From CAVZRC01 sp963777695 (GTDB lineage: Bacteria > Planctomycetota > Planctomycetia > Isosphaerales > Isosphaeraceae), in assembly GCA_963777695.1 (NCBI GenBank), contig CAVZRC010000003.1, positions 930,001 through 994,000 of the forward strand: a stretch of DNA of 64,000 nt, written 5' to 3'. Below the pieces are notes generated by a model. It worked only from the letters and a program-made list of their open reading frames with translations, searched no databases and was not told where the DNA came from. Positions 56,791 through 64,000 of the stretch are shown piece by piece. The first letter of the stretch is position 1, and every line of letters starts with the position of its first letter. The position numbers were made by a program, and so were the translations under genes.

Positions 56791-57319
56791 TGAGTGTGGC
56801 CGGCGCGTCCGCGCCGGGCGGGGTCGCGGGACCCGCGCCCGGCCGGGGCCGGCAAGAGCTGTCGTCCGCGACCCTTGTCAACGATCCTGGCGTTCTTTAG
56901 CATGGATGAAGTGCGGCCAGGGACCCGGGGCGCGGCTGGAGGCGGCGATCCGGGCGACGACATCGGGCCGGGGCCGGCCGCTCGAAATCGATCGAACCTT
57001 CCGCGGTTTTCGATCGTAGCATCCCCTATGCGTGGGGATGACCGAAGGATTCGGCGGCCGTGACCGAGACGTGTCCTCTCGCAGGGGCCGGGTCGAGTCC
57101 CCAATCGCGGATCCGCGTCGCCATCGGCCTCGTCGGGGCGCGTCGGATTGTGCTATTCTCGGAATATCTTTGTCTTCATCCGAATTCGTTCGATCTCCGA
57201 CTCCGACCCGCCGGAAATGGCCCGGACCGAGGCGCGGCCAGGACGCCTGGCCGATCGCAGCCGGAGTCGCGGTTTCCGTGCATTTTCGCCATCCATCATG
57301 AGCAAAAGGCGCCTGCGTA
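56791..57319. other. Intergenic region upstream of the ABC cluster
   Basis: About 530 bases with no supportable gene. The frames that are open have no domains and Arg/Pro-rich shadow composition. It should contain the promoter for the ABC ATPase/permease/TPR operon; I cannot pick one out. Confidence 0.4.
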
Positions 57320-58258
57320 ATGAGCCATGAAGTCATCATCGAGACGAGGAACCTGACCAAGGTCTACCGCGATTTCTGGGGCCGGCCCAAGGTCCAGGCG
57401 CTCAAGGCCCTCGACCTCCAGGTCTACCGGGGCGAGATCTTCGGCTTGCTCGGGCCCAACGGCTCGGGGAAGACGACGACGATCAAGCTGCTGCTGGGCC
57501 TGCTCTTCGCGACCGAGGGCGAGGCGCTGATCTTCAACGAGCCGACGACCAACGTCTCGAAGAACGAGCGGATCGGCTACCTGCCCGAGGAGTCGTACCT
57601 GTACAAGTTCCTGAACGCCGAGGAGACCCTCCAGTTCTACGGGCGACTCTTCAAGATCTCCGGGGCGGAGCGGAACAAGCGGGTGGGCCAGTTGATCGAC
57701 ATGGTGGGATTGACCGCGGCCAAGCACCGCCAGCTCCGCGAGTATTCCAAGGGCATGCAGCGACGCATCGGGCTGGCACAGGCCCTGATCAACAACCCCG
57801 AATTGATCCTGCTCGACGAGCCGACCTCCGGCCTGGACCCGATCGGCACCTCCGAGATCAAGAACCTGATCCGGGACTTGCGCGAGCAGGGCAAGACGAT
57901 CGTGCTCTCCGGCCACTTGCTCGCCGACATGCAAGACATCTGCGACCGGATCGCCATCCTCCATCGCGGCGAGCTCAAGGAGCTTGGCAAGGTCTCCGAC
58001 TTGCTGTCGGTCAAGGACGTGACCCAGATCAAGGCGCGGAACCTCTCGGCCGCGGCGCTCAAGGAGGTTCGCGACGTGATCCAACGCCATGGCGGCGAGG
58101 ACATCACGGTCGACCACCCGACCACCACGCTGGAGGAGCTGTTCCTGCGGATCGTCCAGGAGAGCGAACTCCACCCGGGACGTCGCAAGGTGGCCAAGGA
58201 TGCGGGTCGGATCCCGTCGACGACGAAAGATGAGCTGGCCACGCCCGTCAAGTCGTGA
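57320..58258 (+). CDS. ABC transporter ATP-binding protein
   Basis: 312 residues, intact. Walker A GPNGSGKT (45-52), signature SKGMQRR (143-149) in LREYSKGMQRRIGLAQAL, Walker B LILLDEP (162-168) and H-loop VLSGHLLADMQ. The ABC-2/CcmA-type start (NLTKVYRDFWGRPKVQALKALDL) and the C-terminal TTTLEELFLRIVQ tail are typical of ATPases paired with ABC-2 permeases. A 45-residue basic tail follows. The permease gene follows after 329 bases that hold a long hairpin. The substrate is unknown. Confidence 0.9.
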   Translation: MSHEVIIETRNLTKVYRDFWGRPKVQALKALDLQVYRGEIFGLLGPNGSGKTTTIKLLLGLLFATEGEALIFNEPTTNVSKNERIGYLPEESYLYKFLNAEETLQFYGRLFKISGAERNKRVGQLIDMVGLTAAKHRQLREYSKGMQRRIGLAQALINNPELILLDEPTSGLDPIGTSEIKNLIRDLREQGKTIVLSGHLLADMQDICDRIAILHRGELKELGKVSDLLSVKDVTQIKARNLSAAALKEVRDVIQRHGGEDITVDHPTTTLEELFLRIVQESELHPGRRKVAKDAGRIPSTTKDELATPVKS

Positions 58259-58307
58259 GCTGGGCCATTATCTCTCGGAGTCTGTCCGGGAAGTCGGATC
58301 GGACCCG

Positions 58308-58369
58308 TTGTCGGGTGGGTGAAACCCACCGAGAGGGCCTCGCATCGGTGGGTTTCACCCACCCGACAA
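58308..58369. repeat. Long hairpin repeat, copy 4 (VGETH-type)
   Basis: Perfect 24-bp arms at 58308-58331 and 58346-58369, 14-base loop, core gggtgggtgaaacccaccg as in copies 1-3. Located 50 bases after the ABC ATPase stop and 219 bases before the permease start, inside what otherwise looks like an operon. Confidence 0.85.
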
Positions 58370-58587
58370 GACTGAAATCGACCCTCACGGGTCAGACCCT
58401 CAGATCATCGCCGCCGCCGGGCGCAATCCGGCGGCGTCTCCAATATTCAAGAAGCATCGATCATCGACTCGTGTCCCCGGATGGCCCCGGCCACCGTCGG
58501 CCCGATCGTTCTCCATCGTGCCCGAATCCGCCGCGCCAGACTCCGCTGCCCATACTTTATTCGCCTCATTGAGGAGCACCGCCGTCC

Positions 58588-61447
58588 ATGTTTGTCATCT
58601 TGCTGACACTCCCCTTGCTCTGGGCGCAGGTCAATCCGGCGCCCTCCGGCCCGGCCGCGAAGGCGCCCGAGGCGGCGCAGGTCAAGGACGCCGGCGCGTT
58701 CGACGAAGGCATCCGCCCCGGCACCGGCGCCGACATCGGCCCCGGGCGTCGCCAGCCCGGCCGGGGCCCCGAAGGTGGTCAACCCGATGGCCGGACAGGT
58801 GCCCCTCTCGAAAGAGTGGGCGAACCTCCTGAGCTGGCTCTACCTCTCGGGCGATCCGGGCGTCACCCTCTTCGCCGAACCCGGCCTCACCCGCGTCTAC
58901 CTGCTGGGCCAGTTGCTTTTCTGGGTGAAGGCCGTCAGCCTGCTCTGCCTGGTGGGCTGGGTGGGCTTCTGGGCGGTGAAAGGGATCAAGGAACGGGTCA
59001 TCGGCACGAGTTCCGCGTTCAACTATGTGATCCTGGCCGCGGTGATCCTGACGCCCCTGACCGTCATGCTCCGCGTGCTGGAGACGGAGAAGAAGATCCC
59101 CGCCATCGCCCTCGGCGGGTTCGGGCTGACGGCCCTCGTCGCGATGGCCTGCATCTTGCTCTACGCGATCTGGATCGAGGTGACGCTCTGGCAGACGATC
59201 CGCCGGCTGGGGCGTCCGTCGGATATCGTCATCCTCGTCGGTGCCCACCTGGCACTGGCGGCAGGATTGGGGCTGGGTCTGTACATCCAGGAGCAGGGGT
59301 TCTTGATCTACATCCTGGCGCTCAACGGCGGCCTTCCGAATGACCCCGCCAAGGTGCAGGAGGTCATCGCGGCCCTGAGCTGGCGCGAGGGCATCCTCTA
59401 CGGCGCGCGGATGGGCTTGACGTACATGGGCTACGTCGTGGGCCTGTACATCGCGGCCAAGGTCCTGGTCGAGGTGGTGGCGATCCGGGGGCGTCGGCTG
59501 TATTCGATCGCCCGGCTGAGCATCTACGAGGCCAACCGTCGGATGTGGGCGCCGTGGGTGGTCATCACGGTGTTCCTCCTGGTCCTGGCGTTCACCCACT
59601 GGTTCCTCCAGCCGCCCCGGGCCGCGGAGATGGGCCGGCTGTACGTCGGCACGCTCACCTTGCTCTGCTCGGTGCTCCTGACCGCGATGGTGACGATCCT
59701 GACGCCGCTGTCCTTGCCGACGGACATCCAGCAGCAGACCATCTACACGGTCGTCTCCAAGCCGGTGCGCCGGCTCGAGATGATCTGGGGCCGGATGATC
59801 GGCTACATGGTGCTGGTCACCCTGCTGATCGCCCTCTTCGGTGGGATCAGCCTGGCCTACCTGAGGCGGACCGTCGGCTCGACGATCGATCAGACCGAGA
59901 CGGCGGCGGTCAAGGCCCAGAAAGAGATCCAGCTCCTGCGCGACCTGCTGAACGTGAACGCCAACCTGAAGGCCGGTGCCGAAGGGTCGGGGGCACCGGC
60001 GGAACGGCGTAAGGAAGAGATCCTGACGGCGCTCAAGAACCTGGGCCGCGAGGTGAAGCCGACCGACACCGACGACATGTTGCGGACCCGGATCGCGACC
60101 CGAGGGAGCGATTTCAAGGTCCTCGCGGAGCAGGCCGATCAGCTCCGGACCCGGCTCTCGGCGCGGGTGCCGGTGAAGGGCTCGCTGTCGTTCCTCGACT
60201 CGCGCGGGCTGCCGCACGCGATGGGGATCGACGTGGGACAGGACCAGTCGATGCGAGAGCCGCGCAGCCACATCGAGGGCGCGACGCCGTCGGCGGCCAT
60301 CTGGAGCTTCGGCCGGGTCCCGGACCCGTTCAGCCCGCAGGGCCGGCCTCGCGTGCTCGACAAGCGGATCCCCGTCGACGACTTCCTGACCTCCGGGACG
60401 ATCGAGTGGGACATGGACCGGATCTACCTGCTGAAGGAGCAGATCGCCGCAGCCGAGGCCTCGAAGTCGCAGCCGAACTTGTCAGCCACCGCCACCAGCC
60501 AGATCGACGCGGCCATCTTGCGCAATCAGAAGGAGCTGGATCGCATCACCGCGAATTATGAGGAGAAGAAGCGGCGTTCCGACGGGCTGGAGGAAGACGC
60601 CACGGAGGCGGAGGCGGGGCTCCGGACCGAGGAGGCGCAGCGACTCCGCAAGGAGATCGCCGACCTCCACTCGAAGCCGGTGACCGTGGAGATGACCTTC
60701 AACGTCTACCGGACGACCAAGGGGAAGATCGGCGAGCCGGTCTATGCGGAGATCCAGGCGTTCAATGTCAGGACCGACGCCAAGTTCGAGGGGGACGTGT
60801 TCCCGATCAAGGAATACTACACCAACCGGGTGCAGATCCCGGCGTCGATCCTGGCCGGCTCCGGCGGTGCGCTGCGGATCGAGATCCGATGCCTGAGCCC
60901 GACGCAATACCTCGGGATGGCCGAGAGCGACCTGTATCTCCTGCCGCAGTCGGGCAGCTTCGGCGTCAACTACATGAAGGGTCTCTTCGGCATCTGGCTC
61001 CAGGCCATGGTCCTGACCGCCATCGGCGTCTTCGCCGGGACGTTCCTGAGCTGGCCGGTCGCCCTGCTGACCACGATCGCTTTCTTCATCGCCGGGCAGT
61101 TGGCCTTCAGCTTCCTCGTGGACTTCAGCCGCCAGGCGGTGCTCGGCGGCGGCCCGTTCGAGTCGCTGATCCGGCTGGTGACCCACGACAACCAGATGAG
61201 CGAGCTGGCGCCGACGCCACCGGTCGTGCTGGCCAGGACGCTCGACTCGATGGTGATGCCGCTGATGTCGATGCTGGTCTTCATCGTCCCGAATTTCAAC
61301 GCCCTGGACGTCAGCAACATGGTGGCCGACGGCTACGCGGTCACCTGGGGCGTCATCGTGCTCAATACGCTGCTGGCCATCGCCTACGCACTGCCGTTCT
61401 CCCTCGCCGGATATTTCATCCTGAAGAACCGAGAGGTCGCCGCATGA
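58588..61447 (+). CDS. Large ABC-2 type permease (one frameshift)
   Basis: ~953 residues when joined near 58735. Start MFVILLTLPLLWAQVNPAPSG with a GAGGAG ten bases upstream; the frame then shifts to one that continues as VASPAGAPKVVNPMAG. Membrane helices are at the N-terminal side (LLFWVKAVSLLCLVGWVGFW, FNYVILAAVILTPLTVMLRV, LTALVAMACILLYAIWI, HLALAAGLGLGLYI), a central set (WVVITVFLLVLAFTHWF, LTLLCSVLLTAMVTILTPLS, YMVLVTLLIALFGGISLAY), a large ~400-residue soluble part with coiled-coil (KSQPNLSATATSQIDAAILRNQKELDRI), and a C-terminal set (GIWLQAMVLTAIGVFAGTFLSW, LLTTIAFFIAGQLAFSFL). This is the two-bundle-plus-periplasmic-domain layout of ABC-2 exporters. It overlaps the downstream TPR gene by ATGA. 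Confidence 0.8.
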
Positions 61448-62907
61448 ACACCATGACCAACTTCAACAAGAAGCTCATCTACGGCGGGCTGATCGTCGCC
61501 GTCTTCACGGCGATGTTCCCCTACTCGAGGTGGCTGCTCGACGAGAAGAAGAATCGCGACCTCGGCGAGGCCGCCATCGGGCAGATCGATACGGGCAGCT
61601 TCATGATGAAGCTGTTCCTGCTGGGCGGGTTCCGCGGCATCGTCGCCGACCTGCTCTGGGTCCGCGCCGACGAGTACAAGCGCGCCCACGACTGGGACCG
61701 GCTGGCCTCGACGGTCGACCTGATCACCAAGCTCCAGCCCCACTTCCTCGCCATCTGGACCTACCAGGGGTGGAACCTGGCCTACAACGTCTCGGTCGAG
61801 TGGGACGCGCCGGAGGACAAGTACCAGTGGATCAAGAAGGGGATCCAGTTCGTCCAGGAGGGCGTGAAGAAGAACAAGAAATCGCCCGACCTGCTCTGGG
61901 ACACCGCCTGGTTCTATTACCACAAGCTCGGCTTCTCCGACGAGTCGATCATCCTGCGGCGGCTGTTCCGCGACGACGAGGACCAGGCCTTCAAGACCTA
62001 CTACGACCCCGAGCGGGAAGTTGACCAGATCGGCGACGACAACTTCAAGCTGGGCTATGGCTGGTTCAGCCGGGCCGTCAAGCTGGTTAACCAGGGTGCC
62101 AGCCGGGTCACCGACGGCACGGCCGAGAACACCACGGGCAAGGGGCTGGATATCGAGTACGTTGACCCGACGCCCCAGCGGAAGGGCCGGCCGGAAGACA
62201 TCGCCTTCCGATCCATGCCGGCGCACGGCCAGACCCGATATGCCGCCGGCCTGGAGAAGATGAGCGTCTACGGCATCCCCGCCGTCTTCGGCGAGAAGGC
62301 CAAGAACGAGTGGGCCGGGGCGCTTCACGAATGGGTGAAGCTGGGCGAACACGTGTTCATGTCGCACAACGAGATCACCGACCCCGATGGCAAGCGGCAC
62401 CGCGACCCGATCCGGCTCGACGACATCACCAACCCGGAGCTGTTCAAGACGCTCACCGACAACCAGCGGCACTGGACCGACCGCTGGAGCAACCAGATGA
62501 ATTATCGGTACTGGAAGACGCGGTGCCAGGCCGAGCAGACCGATAACGGCGTCCTCGCCCGGAAGTTCTTCTATGACGGGACGATCAATTACAAGAAGGG
62601 CGATTTCCTCGACGCCGCCAAGAACTTCCGGTCCGGCCTCGACGCCTGGAAGCTCGCGCTCAACGACTTCCCCGCGTTCCGCGACGATGAGCTGAGCAAG
62701 AAGGAGACCGGCCTGATCGTCAAGCGGTATCTCCGCGTGCTGAAGCAGCTCGGGGCCCCCGTGCCCGACGACCTGCCGTTCAAGGAGACGGCCGCCCTGG
62801 CCGAGAACGACAACACGGTAGACCCGTTCGACGCGATCGAGATGATCGGCGTGTCGGCCGCCGGCGCGGGGGCCGCCGCACCGCCGTCGCCCGCATCGAA
62901 GCCTTGA
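61444..62907 (+). CDS. Membrane-anchored TPR-like protein
   Basis: 487 residues, intact. One membrane helix near the N-terminus (LIYGGLIVAVFTAMFPYSRW). Then helical repeats of TPR type: GFRGIVADLLWVRADEYKRAHDWDRLASTVDLITKLQPHFLAIWTYQGWNLAYNVSVEW, KKGIQFVQEGVKKNKKSPDLLWDTAWFYYHKLGF, and ITRKFFYDGTINYKKGDFLDAAKNFRSGLDAWK-like units near the end. The ATG overlaps the permease stop as ATGA, so the two are coupled. The C-terminal ~40 residues are alanine/proline-rich. It is a likely accessory factor of the exporter. A strong terminator follows. Confidence 0.8.
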   Translation: MNTMTNFNKKLIYGGLIVAVFTAMFPYSRWLLDEKKNRDLGEAAIGQIDTGSFMMKLFLLGGFRGIVADLLWVRADEYKRAHDWDRLASTVDLITKLQPHFLAIWTYQGWNLAYNVSVEWDAPEDKYQWIKKGIQFVQEGVKKNKKSPDLLWDTAWFYYHKLGFSDESIILRRLFRDDEDQAFKTYYDPEREVDQIGDDNFKLGYGWFSRAVKLVNQGASRVTDGTAENTTGKGLDIEYVDPTPQRKGRPEDIAFRSMPAHGQTRYAAGLEKMSVYGIPAVFGEKAKNEWAGALHEWVKLGEHVFMSHNEITDPDGKRHRDPIRLDDITNPELFKTLTDNQRHWTDRWSNQMNYRYWKTRCQAEQTDNGVLARKFFYDGTINYKKGDFLDAAKNFRSGLDAWKLALNDFPAFRDDELSKKETGLIVKRYLRVLKQLGAPVPDDLPFKETAALAENDNTVDPFDAIEMIGVSAAGAGAAAPPSPASKP

Positions 62908-62970
62908 ATACCGGCCCAGGATCCGCCGACTGGACCCTTCTCGACGAACTCGCCTCGGGGTACACTCGCC

Positions 62971-63012
62971 AGCCCCGGCATCGGACCTCTCCGATGCCGG
63001 GGCTGGTTTTTT
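62971..63012 (+). terminator. Intrinsic terminator
   Basis: A perfect 15-bp stem (62971-62985 with 62990-63004, loop cctc) followed by ggtttttt. It lies 64 bases after the stop of the TPR gene and ends the ABC cluster. The clearest terminator in the window. Confidence 0.9.
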
Positions 63013-63054
63013 CTCGGCCCCAGGCCCCCGGCAACTCGGAGGAGTCCGTCGATC

Positions 63055-64000
63055 ATGACACGCCCCGTCCCCGTCCCGATCACGACCCTGCGCCCGCGGA
63101 AGTTCCGTCCGGGGCCCGTGCTTGCGTCCTTGCTCCTCGCCGCGGCGGCGATGGCGGGCCTATCCGCCGCGACGGCCCAGGCGCAGGGCGATCGTCCCCT
63201 GCGGATCATCGTCTTCGGCGCCCATCCCGACGATTGTGAGCTGGAGGCCGCCGGCACGGCCGCGCGATGGGCCCAGGCCGGCTACAAGGTCAAGTTCGTC
63301 AGCGTGACCAACGGCGACATCGGCCACCACGAGATGGCCGGTGCCATCCTGGCCCGGCGTCGCACCGCGGAGGTCAAGCGCTGCGCCGAGATCCTCGGGA
63401 TCGAGACCGAGGTGCTGGACATCCACGACGGAGAGCTGCTCCCCACGCTGGAGAACCGTCGAACTCATCACGCGCAAGATCCGGGAGTGGCAGGCCGACG
63501 TCGTCATCGCCCATCGGCCCAACGATTACCACCCCGATCATCGCTACACCGGGATCCTGGTCCAGGACGCCGCCTTCATGGTGATCGTCCCGAGCTTCTG
63601 CCCGGACATCCCGGCACTCCGCAAGAACCCGGTGTTCCTCTACACCGAGGACCATTTCAAGAAGCCGCATCCGTTCGAGCCCGACGTCGTGGTGCCGATC
63701 GACTCGACCCTGGAGAAGAAGGTCGCCTGCGTCGACGCTCTGGAGTCGCAGTTCTACGAATGGAACCCCTGGCTCTTCGGCTATCTCGACACGGTGCCCA
63801 AAGAGAAAGAGGCCCGGCTGGCGTGGACGAGGAACCGGATCACCCGAGGCTCTGCCTCGATGGCCGATCGATTCCGACCGAAGCTGATCGAGCTCCTCGG
63901 CCCCGAGAAGGGCAAGGCCGTCAAGGCTGTTGAAGCGTTCGAGGTCTGCGAGTACGGCTCCCAGCCCTCACGCGAGCAACTGATGAAAATCTTCCCCTTT
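63055..64000 (+). CDS. Secreted PIG-L family deacetylase (3' partial, one frameshift)
   Basis: ~315 residues visible. A long signal region (residues 1-43, PVLASLLLAAAAMAGLSAATAQA) is followed by IIVFGAHPDDCELEAAGTAARWAQAG, the PIG-L metal motif, then GDIGHHEMAG and EVLDIHDGELLPTLEN. The frame shifts near 63460; the other frame continues ITRKIREWQADVVIAHRPNDYHPDHRYTG, which holds the second metal site, and FKKPHPFEPDVVVPI, SQFYEWNPWLFGYLD. The gene runs off the window. Members of this branch are deacetylases of glycoconjugates or carbohydrate-like natural products. It is not linked to the bacillithiol cluster at 2-9 kb by position. Confidence 0.8.

Overview
This 64 kb window is high-GC bacterial DNA, most likely from a planctomycete of the Isosphaeraceae type. 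The main evidence is two tandem DUF1559 proteins with a type II pseudopilin-like N-terminus, many secreted or membrane proteins without close named families, DUF2911, DUF1569 and DUF3616-like proteins, loosely packed genes on both strands, and palindromic repeats between genes. About one third of the genes are broken by single-base frameshifts. The shifts cluster at 2.2-9.3 kb and 25.9-28.3 kb, and where I could check them several look like lost or gained bases in short homopolymers, so I read most of them as sequence errors rather than decay.

Layout. 0-0.7 kb: end of a glycine-rich surface repeat protein. 0.9-10 kb (minus strand): a metallo-beta-lactamase-fold protein, then a tightly coupled cluster read from right to left: large secreted PIG-L deacetylase, small membrane protein, sodium:solute symporter, compact BshC-like protein, BshB1 and BshA. 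This looks like bacillithiol synthesis with a deacetylase/transport arm. A DUF2911 protein lies just upstream. 11-14 kb: an SDR oxidoreductase divergent from a 700-residue ankyrin protein. 14.5-19 kb: a large reverse transcriptase-like gene convergent with an AAA15-type ATPase plus TOPRIM-like gene pair. This is the best candidate here for an undescribed, probably defence-related, module. 19-22.6 kb: M1 and C69 peptidases separated by a large nested palindrome. 23.2 kb: a Rad52/22-family annealing protein.

24-32 kb is an alpha-glucan block: glycogen synthase GlgA, a GH57 glycosidase, a GalT-type nucleotidyltransferase, and a second GH57 enzyme close to 4-alpha-glucanotransferases. 32-36 kb holds a tandem duplication of DUF1559 protein plus small lipoprotein. 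36-44.9 kb holds assorted metabolic and secreted genes (DUF3616-like, orphan HicB, DoxX, 2-hydroxyacid dehydrogenase, zinc alcohol dehydrogenase, beta-propeller, DUF1569, VOC). 45-46.5 kb is a frameshifted IS1182-type insertion sequence with a near-consensus promoter, abutting a GNAT acetyltransferase. 47-52 kb: a large TPR protein and a coiled-coil/small membrane pair. 52-56 kb: Lnt, MoeA and a TrpG/PabA amidotransferase. 57-63 kb: an ABC ATPase, a large ABC permease and a TPR membrane protein, ended by a clear intrinsic terminator. A second PIG-L deacetylase runs off the right edge.

No tRNA, rRNA or CRISPR array was seen. A family of long hairpins with a shared core lies between genes at 25.8, 28.2, 55.3 and 58.3 kb, with different hairpins at 14.2, 20.8, 29.4, 37.1, 47.1, 50.6 and 53.9 kb.
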